From positions 5,865,001 to 5,929,000 of the forward strand of contig BRXU01000003.1 of the NCBI GenBank assembly GCA_030267565.1: 64,000 nt of DNA. Reading direction: 5' to 3'. Every line of letters starts with the position of its first letter. Position 1 is the first letter of the stretch. This document shows, in pieces, positions 45,993 through 57,600 of the stretch. Source of the stretch: Pleodorina starrii. Its lineage: Eukaryota; Chlorophyta; Chlorophyceae; Chlamydomonadales; Volvocaceae. A program made the translations under genes and the position numbers. A model generated the notes under the pieces. The model saw only the letters and a list, made by a program, of their open reading frames with translations, made no database searches and was not told where the DNA came from.

Positions 45993-47091
45993 ATGCCCAA
46001 GGAAATGGACCGCTCAGCGCCGCCGGCAAGCACATCCGGAGCTGCCGGCGACATAAAGCTGCCCGGGTGGAAGCCTGAACAGGTGGGGTTTCCATCGGAA
46101 CTGAGATGACGCAGCAGCTCGCCGTCAACCTCTGGCACTGTGCCGCCAACGTCAAAGGTTTAGGTCTGCCCGCCCATCGTCCCGCCGTCGATGGCGGTGG
46201 GGTGACGGAGCACAACAGGCGCGCAGAGTCCCTTCCCTCGGCATTTCTCTCTGTCTCTCGCGCCCCTGCGTTGCCCCCACCTCAACGTGTCAAACCCCTC
46301 TCAACCAGCTTGCACCGGGCCGGGCCGGACTGGACCGGGCATGTGTCCTTGCCTGTGCACAGGTCAAGAAGGCGGTGCAGTCGCTCCTCAAGTTTGTGGG
46401 GCAGCAGAAGGAGAAGGCCAACGTGCTGTTTGACGAGGACGAGGTCTTTTTCCTGCAGCTCGCCCTGAAGAAGATGCCCATGCAGCCGCGAAAAGACAAG
46501 CCGGTGCCGCTGCCGCTGCCGCACCCGCTCTACACGCCCGACGGCCAGGAGCTGTGCCTGTTCGTGAAGGACACGCGGGACGGCCAGGGCGGCAAGGAAA
46601 TCAAGCAGAAGCTCTCCAAGTTGGAGAAGAACGGCGGCGTGGCCAAGGTCATTGGCACCACCAAGCTACGCACCAAGTACGAGTCACACGAGGCCAAGCG
46701 CAAGCTCTGCAAGAGCTACGACCTCTTTCTCGCCGACGACCGAATCCTGCCCTCGCTGCCCGCGCTCATCGGCAAGAGCTTTTTCAAAAAGAAGAAGCAG
46801 CCCATCCCCATCGACCTGCGCGGCTCCAACTGGGTCGCCGAGATCCGCAAGGCCTGCGCCTGCACCTACCTCTTCAAGAGCAGCGGCACCTCGGTCAACA
46901 TCAAGGTCGGTCGCAGCTCCTTCAGCCAGCAACAGCTGACGGAGAATGTGTTGGCGTCGCTGCGCGCCGCGGCGGAGCACATACCCAAGAAGTGGTCCAA
47001 CATCCAGGGCGTGTTTCTCAAAACCGCCGACTCGGCGGCGCTCCCGCTCTACCAGACGTTGCCCGACCAGCCGCAGAAGATCCAGGCGTGA
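45993..47091 (+). CDS. Ribosomal L1 domain-containing protein (RSL1D1/Utp30/Cic1-like)
   Basis: Two exons, 272 residues: 45993-46082 and 46363-47091, joined in phase 0. The first ATG of the frame was chosen; an alternative in-frame ATG lies four codons later. The protein has an L1-type fold with the lysine-rich, no-transit-peptide character of nucleolar ribosome-assembly factors: 'QVKKAVQSLLKF' helix, 'VFFLQLALKKMP', 'LCLFVKDTRDG', 'LSKLEKNGGVAKVIGTTKLR', 'KLCKSYDLFLADDRILPSLP', 'IGKSFFKKKKQPIPIDL', 'TYLFKSSGTSVNIKVGR', 'LTENVLASLRAAAEHIPKKW', 'IQGVFLKTADSAALPLYQ'. The D-R-I-LP-LP-L-GK block is the family hallmark. The likely role is large-subunit pre-rRNA processing. The extended charged tail of animal RSL1D1 is absent. 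Confidence 0.9.
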
Positions 47092-47180
47092 TGCAGCCGC
47101 AAAAGAAGATCCACCACCTGACCAGCCGGGCAGAAGAAGATGCACCACCCGACCAGCCGGGCAGAAGGAGATGCAGGCGT
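47063..47180 (+). repeat. Degenerate tandem duplication of the terminal codons into the 3' UTR
   Basis: The last coding segment (CCCGACCAGCCGCAGAAGAT, 47063 onward) recurs imperfectly twice just after the stop, as GACCAGCCGGGCAGAAGAAG near 47119 and GACCAGCCGGGCAGAAGGAG near 47150. Confidence 0.8.
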
Positions 47181-47331
47181 CCAGGCGTGTGGGAGGTGTC
47201 CTGACGTCCGGGGGCGCGTGAGACGGCGAGGTGGTGGCGGCTGCGACTGCGCGGGGGCGGCTGCGACGGCATGGGGGGCAGATGGGGCTTCCAGGCGGCG
47301 GGTAATGCAGCGGTGGAAACCGCTGCAGCGG

Positions 47332-47336
47332 TGTAA
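47332..47336 (+). terminator. TGTAA polyadenylation signal
   Basis: TGTAA, the canonical volvocine green-algal poly(A) signal, lies 241 bases after the stop of the L1-domain gene. It is the only one in the window sited plausibly close to a supported stop codon. Confidence 0.65.
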
Positions 47337-49729
47337 TCATAACGGAAGCGGCGACCTTTTGTTGGTGTAGGGCGACGTTGGCGCTGAGGGGTCGCGAGGG
47401 TTGGCAGCGCGTGGCGGTAGTCAGCACGTGCCCTTTCTCAATCTCAAGTATGGGGATCCGGGCCGTTGTTTCCTGTGCAACGGTGTGCGGCAGTGGCGGC
47501 GGCGGCGGGGCAGTCGTCGCCCTGGTGGGGGGGCGGAGGTTGGGAATCGCGGGAAGCATCCGGGGACGAGCGAGGGGGGGATGGTGGCGACGCGGTGCGA
47601 CGTCGTCTCCCCGCGCTTTGGGCGGTTTCGGAGGAACTCCGGTGCGGCCAGCAGCAGCACCAGCAGGCAGGCAGGTGGGCCGGATTTAGACGGCTTTTGG
47701 GGGTGGCCGGTGGCCGTACCCCTTCGGCGCCGCCGCACCCCTTCGGCCCTTCGGCTCGCCGGCTGTGCTCATTGGCCTCGCGGGAGCAAGGGTCCGCAGA
47801 CGCGGCGCGGCGGGGGGCCTTGTCGACTACCTGGATCCGTAAAGAGGCTGAACGTTGGTTGCTTGGTTGGTTGGGAGTCGGCGTCGGACGAGGGTTGCAG
47901 GGTGGGGACGGGTCGCGGTGCGATGGATGCCTCCAGAACGTCAGCGGCCACTGCCAGATGTGGCGGCGCGGCGAGTCTGCCCAGGAGTCGGGGGGTTAGG
48001 GTGCAGCCACCTCCCGTCGGCGGCGGCAGCAGCACGGTGTGGCTCTTGGGGGTGAACACCGAATGTGGTGTTGTGGTCGGTGTGAAGCGATTCTTGGTTT
48101 GGACGGCTGGCGGCCGCTGGGAGGGAGCGAGGCAAGGAGGGCAAAGGCTGGAGGCCGCTGGAGGCTAATGCTGGGGAGGCCCCGGTCCCGGCCCAGGGGG
48201 GGAAGTCTCTGGCTGCTGGGGGGGGAGTTCTGCCCGGTGCATGTCTAAGAGAGGTCAGGTGCAATGTTTGGGCTTCGATGATGACAGTTGTCGGCGACAA
48301 TGTCAGGTGCGGTGTATGCACCAAGTAACGTAGCAATTCTCCATCTCGGTCGACTGTCAGTCCTCCGACTGATACCGGTTACGTGGGATTGAGGGGGATT
48401 TCTCGTTCGGGCTTTGGCCTTGGCCGCGTTTTTGACCGTGGCCGGGGTTGACTTGTGGCTTGAGTCGGGTTTGCGTCCGCCGGACGATTGTAAGGCTCCA
48501 TGGAAGGTGCATGAAGCGAAGGAAGGTGTCACAGCGCTTGCGCGTCTTTAAGCAGGAGTGCAATGGCTCTGGGTTGATCGCAGCAAGTATGAGCATGCAC
48601 ACATGCAAGCACGGCAGGGTACGAGCGTGCCGAGAAGGACGACGCCGTCCCCTGCCCGGCCCTCGAACACACCGTCATCGTACCTCCCGTGTTTCAACTT
48701 TCAAGACAATGCTGCCGCTGCCGCTGGGTTAAGAGAGCGGATAAAGTGAGCGCGCCAAGAATACTTCATCCAGCTGGCTCGTGCGGGGTAATTAAGAAAA
48801 ACTGAAGTCTTTTAGCCCCGAAGACGATTTTTTGTCCTCCAGCGGCCTCTCGTGAAGGGCTGCAATACAGCTAAGCGGGTACAATTGAGGTACAGGACTA
48901 CGGGTACCGCCTGAACCGCATCCTGTACCGCCACCTGTACCGCCTAGGCACTCGGCGGGACCGCCAGAGGAATCATAGCAAACGAGGGGGAAAGAGGAAC
49001 ACAAGCTTTGCTGGAGGTGTCCTCTACTTCGCGACATCTGAACTGCGGAGGGACCCGGCCTTCTGCTGAAACGAACATAATATCGTTTCTCTGTACAGGT
49101 ATCTCGGCCGCCCGCCAAGGTCGTACCTCTTAGAGCTCGGTATGTAAAGCATCCGGGTTATCATCAGTTGCTTCCATTCTACTCGTCGGTTGCCCTCGTC
49201 ATTGCCCGTCCAGCCGACGGTGTGCGGCAGAGCTGTTGAGCTGCTGCACTTGGGCCGTCGAAAGTACTTACAATGCCATCGTGACAAGCCAAAACTACAG
49301 AGCGAGTAACCGACATGTTGATAGTTCTCCTTTGTCTTTGAAGTGTACATGTACTGGTGTTAAGGAATGGGCTCTTCTAGACCGTTGGCGGGATGGGACT
49401 CGTTTGCTACTCACCTGCTAAAGGCATACTCTTAAAACAGTCAACATGTTATAATAGGCCTATCGATGGGATTTTTTAAAATGTCTCAATAGGCGCCATT
49501 GCGGTTGGGGCGGGATTTCTAGCTTCGACGCATCAGTACCCGGCGTCGGACGTGCCGAGGGAGGTCCATGATTAGCCTTCGCACTACCGCATGCAGCAGC
49601 TCGGCGTATACTTGGACGCATTGTCTTTTCATTTATAATCAAGAAACTTCATAGTGTAGCCATGGCAGCGACACTGCGTACTGCTGGGACTTCTACTCAT
49701 TACTTTGAGCCTTGGCCTCCCAGCCCGTT
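47337..49729. other. Intergenic region, no gene supported
   Basis: This runs from the L1-domain gene's poly(A) signal to the cyclase start. The first 900 bases are G-rich on the + strand. The part from about 48240 is of mixed composition and lower GC and should include the cyclase promoter. Open frames of up to 255 codons are low-complexity with no domain. Confidence 0.55.
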
Positions 49730-52700
49730 ATGATAGCGGGCAGCTTCAAGGAGGCTCCGATGTATCTGGTTGCATTTATCATCTTGGCAGCGCTCGTTTC
49801 TCTGACTCCGGCCCAGCCATTCCGCGACGCAGCCCGTCTCCTGCAAGCGGATGCGAATTTCAGCACTGCCTGTGCGGAAGCTATTGCCGCTGGCTTGGCA
49901 AACCAAAGCGCGTGAGCTGACGGGGTGGTGTCTGGGTGGGGATAGCGGCAGTGACGTTTGGCTCTCCTTGGCGGCTTTGCGTTTCTAGTACAGACGTTGG
50001 ACTTCCTGTGTTGGCATCGTATTTACATTGCGGGCCATCATGTCTGGGCAGAGGTCAATCTACTTGGACTCGTGCGGGCCATGCAGGAGTTGGTTGGATG
50101 CCAGCAGAAACTCCTCCATACTGCAAGCGCCGCTGACGCAGCTTGTTAGCGCGGTACTAAGCGATGACCAGCGATGCGCTGTCAGTTCTACCTCCACCAA
50201 TGCCACGCAATCCCTGGTAAGTAATTGCGGATTGTGACAATAACTGAAATACTTATATGTTTCTGATGTAAGGTGTTGTCGTTTGAGGGCTTCCGATTGC
50301 GGCGAGGCTTGTTGCCGACCCGCCTCAATAAGGAAGGCTGGCGACGAGCAAGGCGATCCCGCGATCAAATGGCGGGAATCGGCCTAAATCCTGGATTTCA
50401 TTTAGTTACGAAACAGATAGGCGGGGCTGTGCTGCAAAGACAGAGCAGCTTGGGCTTTCGGCTGGTGGCGGGCGGGGAGCGTGAAGTGGGCAGCAAGCGG
50501 TTATCAGTTGTGAGCAGCGGGAAGCCCCTGCACGCCGCTGCGGCGACGGAACGGGGTTTTAGGGTTTCTTGCGACGGAATATCCCCCCACGAGGCTGGCT
50601 GGCACGGCTGGCGCCTTGTCGGGCAACCTGTACCAAGCAGCGCCCCCGGGTGGGGAAGACCGGCAAGCCAGATCAGTCGGAGCCTCGACGACAGCTGGAA
50701 ATGCGGGAAGCCCACCCATACGCCACATCCGGCAGGACCGGGTTTCGACGCCAAGACAGCACACAGCCGTGGCAGGCAGCACACAGCCATGCCGGCGCAA
50801 TGTGGTCCAGCCCAGCCGCCACACCTAGGACAAACACACTGCCCAATGAAAGACAGCCTCATCAGCCCCGCAGCCCCACAGCTGGCGCTGCCCGCTGCAG
50901 GCAGGCGGCAAGGGTGGCCTGTGGCCCGCTCGACCCGTGGCTCAGTCAGCGCACCCATCCACCCACACGCACCCACGGCGGTAGACTCAGCCATCCACCC
51001 ACACCCATCCGCCCGCCCATACCGGTGCGAGCAACACGGGCGAGGAGGCGGGAGCCGCTCCGGCGGCGGCTCTGCAGCTCAGCCGGATCAGCCCACATCG
51101 CGGGGGTGACTGCGCTTTCCCGTGACTTGCGCCCGGTCGAGGCGCCGGGGGACTGCTCCGCTGCCCGGCCCACCCGGCACCGGGTGCCACCCGCAGGGCC
51201 TTGGTCCCCTCATCACGGATACACACCCACACGCACACACATACACCACACACACTGTATACATATACACGCACACAGACACACGTATGCATCCAACCAT
51301 AACACAACACCATGGACATGCAGCCAGACACGCGCGCACACACACGTGCAGAAGCGCACGCGTACACACGTATATACGCACATATATACGCACATATGCA
51401 CATGCACACATACACCCGTGTAGCGTGTACACACGCACACACGTACACATACCCACACGCACACATACCGTATACACGTACTCATGCTCCACATGTTCCT
51501 TCGTGCCTGCGTCCCCTGGCCCGCCCTCCCTAATGGCCGCTCCCTGACGGGTGATGGCGTTTCCCATCCACCGCAAAACGGTGGCGGCGATGGCGGTGGT
51601 GGTGGTGCTGCTGCTGCCATGCCGCTGACACCCACGCCGCCCTGCACGACACCGTCATCTGCATCTGGCACCTGATGCCGTCTGCGGCTGCAGGTGGTCA
51701 CATCGCTGCACTACCCGTCATGGTGAGAGGAGGGGGCGGGCGGGGGAGGGGGAGGGGGAGGGGTTATACACGTGTAGGCCGGAGCCGGGCGGCCGGGGGC
51801 GGTGGGCGGGTGAAGGTGTTTGGCGCTCATCTGGTGGGAGAGCGGGTCAGTGTCAGAGAGCGTGTCATCTTCCTTACCGTACTCCCCGCTGCTGGGGGAA
51901 CACAGCCGCCAAGGCTCCGCCCACCCTTGCTCTTGCCTGTGTCCCTTGCTCTTGCCTGTCCTGAACCCCCTCCCCCCTTTCCCCTTCCTCCCTCTCCCTT
52001 CTCTCCTCTGTCCCCACGGTCCACCTCGCTGCCGCTTCCCGGTCGCTCCTCCCCGGCACCCCCCTGGCCCCGGTATCCTCCTGCCGGAAGGCACTACGGC
52101 GTCCTCAGCGCCTGGCTGCAGGACATGCGGCGCAGCGCCGCCACGGCCTCCTACTTCACACACATACAGTTCGAGGAGGCGCAGCACATGCCGCTGCCCT
52201 CCAGCATAACCTCCGCCGCCACCATGCGCGACTACGCCGCCACGCACGGGGATACGGTGGTCCTCATGTCGGACCTGTCGGGGACATCGCCCTCAGACAC
52301 GGTGGGTCGGTCATCGGGGCCTTGGGCCACGGCCCACGGGGCTTTATATGGTTGGAGGAAAGGGAAATGCCGGGGCGCGGGGGTCGTTGTGGGTCGTTTT
52401 GGGGGTTTTGGGGCAGGAGCCGCGGACCCCTGGGTCGCGAATTCGTGATGATGTTCCAACACATCGGCCATGTCGAGATGGCCCGGAATGGTTTGGTGAG
52501 GGGGGGCCCGCTTGACCCTTGCCTCCTGGGTTGGGCTGGGCGAGGTTTGAGCCGCAGCCGCCACCCCAGCCGCCCGCGACGTCGCCTGCGAGCGTGCACG
52601 CCGCATGTGTGCACACGTGACACTGCGTATGCACACGTGCCGGCCTCCGATGCAGATGCACTCTCCCCCTTACAGGTATCTTCGGTAAGTATTGCTGGGT

Positions 52701-54598
52701 TTCGGGTCCGTTTGCTAACGCCGTCTCCGTCTCCACTGCGGTATCTTCTTTTTACCCCCAACACACACGTGTCTACACGCCTCCACGTGTTGTTCGGTGC
52801 GATACAGATGGAGCAGAAGGACATTGCCGACTACACGGAAAACGCCTGCGTGGAGCAGACCGCGGTGCTGGGCCCCTTGCACCCGCGCGCCTTTCTGCTG
52901 GCATTCTACCGGGCCGACGTGCTGGCCGCACTGCACAAGTCAGGCCTGGTGGCCTCCGCCGCGCCGCCCGCCGACTGGGACGGCCTGGTGGCGCTGCTCA
53001 AGGCGCACGCGAAGGCGCTGCGCGCCGACGGCGGCGGCGGCTCGCTGCCCCAGTACGGCATGTGCATCACGACGGACGCCAACTGCGGCCGGCTGGGCGA
53101 CGTGCTGGCGGCCGTCGCCGCCAGTGTCGTACAGACCAGCGGCACGCGCCAGGGCTACGTGTTTGACCTGTCGGGCGCGTCGTCGACGGCGCCGCCGCTG
53201 GTCAACGGCACCGGCTGGCGGCACGCCATGGAGCTGCTGCGGCGGCTGTTGTTGTACAACGCGCCGGAGTACGGCAGTTCTAGCAGTGGCGGCAGCTCCG
53301 GCGCGGCGGCGGCGTCGTGCCATGCGTATAGTCCCTGGTTCGAATCCGGGCAGTGCCTCGTGACGTTCGAATGGGACGTTTCGTTTTTGTGGATGGCGGC
53401 CGCGGAGCCGCTGTCTCGGCCCGGAGCGCTCCTCGTGGCGCCGCTGCCGGGGAGCCGCGTGGTTTTGAATCCCAACAGCACCAACAGCAGCAGCAGCGGT
53501 AGCAGGAGTAGTCCTGCTGCAACCGCAATTGGTAACAGTAGCAGTAGCGCCGCCGTCGCCGCGGCGGGCGGTGCACTGTTGCAGTGCGGCGGCGGCGGCG
53601 GTGGTAGTACGGCAGCGGTGCAGCAGCCCTGTGCCGTCAGCGCCAACCACGATGTGTTGTACCTGACCTCCGCGGGGCAGTCGCCGGAGGCGGTGGTGGC
53701 GGCGCGCACCGCGGGCGCCGCGTGCGGCAACGCCGAGGCGGCGCGGTTGGAGGCGGCGGCCGCGGCGGTTGCGGCGGCGGGCGCGACGGGCGGCGCCGTC
53801 GCGGCGGCGGTGGCGGGGGCGGCGATGGTGAACCGGGCGCCGTACTCTGTGCTGCTGGACTACTACGTCTACGTGGACTACGAACGTAAGATGAAAAATG
53901 CGTTTTTCGGACGTCATGAAATGCGTTTTTCGGGAAACAAACTCCGAAGGAATTGTGTGTGTGTGCGTGCGCTTATGTGCAATACCGGTGTGTGCCTGCC
54001 GTGCCCTTGAGGAAGCCGGGCAGGGCCGGGCTCGGGCGCAAGGCGTGCAATGGCTGGCCCCCATGTGCAGAGACTGACCAAGGAGTCTCGCTGTCTGCAC
54101 ACGGGGCCGAAAGCACGTTTGCGTGCCGTACTGTGCCGTATCTTGTCGTACACGTCGTACAGGTTTCGCGGTGGCGAACCTGGCGCAACAGATGTCACAG
54201 ATTCAGCGCAGCATGGCCCAGAGGCTGCTTTCGGAAAGGGAGGTACGGCAGGACGCATTGGACGCGATGCGCCTGGCGGCGGCGACCGCCGCCGCCGGCA
54301 GCGGCAGCAGCAGCGGCGGCGGCGGCGGCAGCGGCAACGGCACCACTGCTGTTGCAGCTGCCGGCCGCGCCTGGGACGCCGCCGCGTTCGCGTCGACGCC
54401 TTGGTGGCCCGGCATCGCCGGCGACAGCGGCGCCATCCCGGCGGCGGCGCTTCAGCCGTACATCGAGGCCGGCCTGGACGCCGCTGCCGTACGGTCGTAC
54501 CTTCAGGCGCTGTGGCATGCCGTCAACTCGCCTAACCTGGCGCCGGACGTGCCAGCGCCCACCATGATCAACTGGTGGGTTTGGCGGCACGGTGGTAG

Positions 54599-54634
<36 letters not shown>

Positions 54635-57600
54635 CGCGTGCGCGCGTGTGTATTGTCCAGGTTGGGGCCGTCGTTTTTCGAAGACGGTCAATACACACAG
54701 TGTCCTGTGAGGCCGTGTGGCTCATCCACCCAATACCCAAATCGGTCAGTCCTCCTTTGCCGCACAGCACAGGCTGCACAGCACAGCCGCAGCACACGCC
54801 GCCCAACGCACCCATTTCACGCGCTGTGGCTACTGCACGTGCGCGTGTGTGTGCCCATGTGCGCGTCTGCGTGCGCGGCGTGTGTGTGTGTGTGTGGATG
54901 TACTGCAGGTACAAGTGGGCCCTTAGCTACGCCGCGCTTGCGCTGCGGCCGCCGCAGCCCGACGTGGCGTCAGCGGCCGCGCTGCTGGTCGGCGTGTTCG
55001 GCCTGGCCAATGAGGCCGCCACGCCCAGCCTCGTGCGTAGCGCCTACGAGGCGGCGATCGGCGCACCCAAGTGGCAGATGGGCAGCGGTGGTGGCGGCCC
55101 GCAGGGTGAACTGCTGTATGGTGGTGAGCAGCTTTGGGGGGAGGAAGGGAAGAGGAGCTGGGGAGGACGAAGGGGCTGTCGCCAGGCAAGCTAGGATGGG
55201 GAAGGGGAAGGGCAGTTGTTGTTGTTCGGGTATGATGGGGGTTTGCGCCCCACCCATCCCGGTGATCCATTCTCCCATGGAAGAAACCTACCCTTCGCTC
55301 TTTAATCTCTGGAGGCCCCACGGGAATTAATTAAATTCACACACACGCACACACTGACACACACACACTGACACGCACACACACTGACACACACAGGGTG
55401 AGACAAATGGGGCGACAGACCCCAGGAGAGCGGCTGTGCCGCACCTCCTGGGGGGGATAGCTTGCGCCTGCGCTGGATCGCTGGATCGATCCAGCGCAGG
55501 CGCAAGCTATCCCCCCCAGGAGGTGCGGCACAGCCTTCCACCGTTGAAGCTTCATGTTCACCTCCTCCCGCCCGCCTGCCTGCCTGCCTCCCCTCCCCGC
55601 CCCTCCCATCCCCTCCCCCCCGCCCTCCTCCTCTCTCGCCCCTCCGCTTCCGCAGGCGCTACCTCCGACAGCAAGGCGGGCCCCTCCAGCGGTGTCATCG
55701 TGGCCGCCGCCCTCAGCTCCGTTGTGGGGCTGCTGCTGCTGGGGCTGCTGTCGGTGGCGGTGTTCCGTCGGCTCAGCGAGCGGCACCGCGATCTTCTGGG
55801 CCGTGTGGTGGCGCCGCGCGCGGGGCCGGACACGTCGCTGCTCATTAGCGGTGCGGGCTGCGGAGGAGGGGTTAGGGTTTTAGAGGAGCAGGAGGAGGAG
55901 GAGGAGGAGGAGGAGGGCCCTGAATGGGTGGTAAAAAATGATACCGCAGCGGAGACGGAGACGGCGTTAGCGAATGGGTGGCGGGAAGGAGGGCGGGAAG
56001 GAAGGAAATGCGGGCCGTAGGGAACTGGAACGGGGGGATGGAGGAGGACGGAGAGGGAGGGAAGAAAGGGAGGGGGGAGGAGTTGGGGGTGCGGGAGAGG
56101 GAGGAAAGGCGCCTACCGGGTCGGGCAAGTGCGTTCTATCGCTCGCTTGATCGCTTGCTCGGGGAAGGCCGGACACCATAGCACAGCACGCCACATCACG
56201 TGGCATCATGGCACGTCATGTCATGTGGAACCATCCATGTCACGCCGTGTGTCGCCCCCATGTCATGTCATGTGGGTTACGAGGTCACTCGTGTCCTGTG
56301 CCTCTGGTGCACGCCGGTGGTTAGAACTCCTGTCCACTCAAGATCCCTCACCCGTCACCCCGTATCTAAATGCACGTGCCGTGCCGCAGACATCCAGAAC
56401 AGCACAGCGCTGTGGGAGGCCCTCCCCGAGGAGGTCATGGATGCGGCGCTCAAGCTGCACCACAGCACCTTCCGCCGGCTGCTGCCGCGGTACGACGGGT
56501 ACGAGAGCTGTACGGGTGAGTCACCCACCAGGGGCGTCGTCATCCGTCCCTCCCAGGGTCCCGCCCACCAGCGGTGACTGTACAGCCTGTACAGCCTGTA
56601 CAGCTTGGAAAGGAGAGATGCCCACAGTACGCGACAGTACGGAACATGGCAGAGGCTGTGCCGTCCGTGTCCTGCCCTGCCCTCCCCTGCCCTGCCCGCT
56701 TTCTGGGCTCAGGGTCCGCTATCCTTAACGCCGTTACCATCCCTTCGCTGCGGTATCTTACTTTGTTGCCCCTGCCCCACCGACCCGCCGCAGAGGGCGA
56801 CTCCTTCATCTTGGCGTTCTCCGACCCAATAAGCGCTGTGGCGTTCGCGGCGGCATGTCAGGTGCGGTCGATCGTTGTATTACTGATCCGATTAGGATTT
56901 GAACCGGTGTCCACGACGTCCGTGACGGTTTTGTCACATCATCCATTGTTTGGATGCAGATATGCGGCCATGGCCGCCTATCTACTCAGATACGCTCATT
57001 ACATGATGACGGCCAGCCGCCAGCCGGCCGCCTGTGTCGTACACGTGCAAGTATCGTACACGTGCCGCACACGCGCACCCCGCCTTGCATTCTGTGTGTT
57101 CCTGTCGTCGCCAGGTGGAGTTGCTGCTCCAAGAGTGGCCCCAGGAGCTGCTTGACCAGCCCGACGGCGAGGTGGTCGTCGTTGACCCACGGGACGGTGA
57201 GGCGGCGGCGCAGGCGCGCACGCTCACGGGCGACGTGCGCCGCATCGCCGGCCGCGCCGGCACCTCCGCCGGCGGCGCCGCGTCGTCGCTGCTGTCCGCG
57301 CTGGCGGCGCGCCTCCGAGCCGGCGGCGGCGCTTCCGCCACGGCGCTGCGCGGCACTTCCGTCACGCCGTCACCGTCGACCTCGCAGCTGCCGGCGCTGC
57401 CGCTGGCGGGCGGCGGCGGATTCGCGGCGACGCGCGGCACTAGCATGTTCGACCTGGGGTCGGTCACCGTCGACACGTCGATGTTCAGCGGCAATCTGTT
57501 GCGCGGCGGCGGCGCCGCCGCCATCGGCGGCGGTCGCAGTCACAGCATTGACGTGGGACTCAGCGGGCTCGGCCGCCCCCGAATGCCATACGGCGCCGCC

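Noticed and set aside
47401..48168. 255-codon plus-strand open frame after the L1-domain gene
   Set aside because: Gly/Arg-rich by composition; starts inside the probable post-poly(A) region and shows no domain.
50273..51423. Open frames in the 1.5-kb cyclase intron 2 (50217-51693)
   Set aside because: They end in a CACACA-rich tract and no phase-compatible splice sites link them to the cyclase. The intron may still hide an unrecognised exon.
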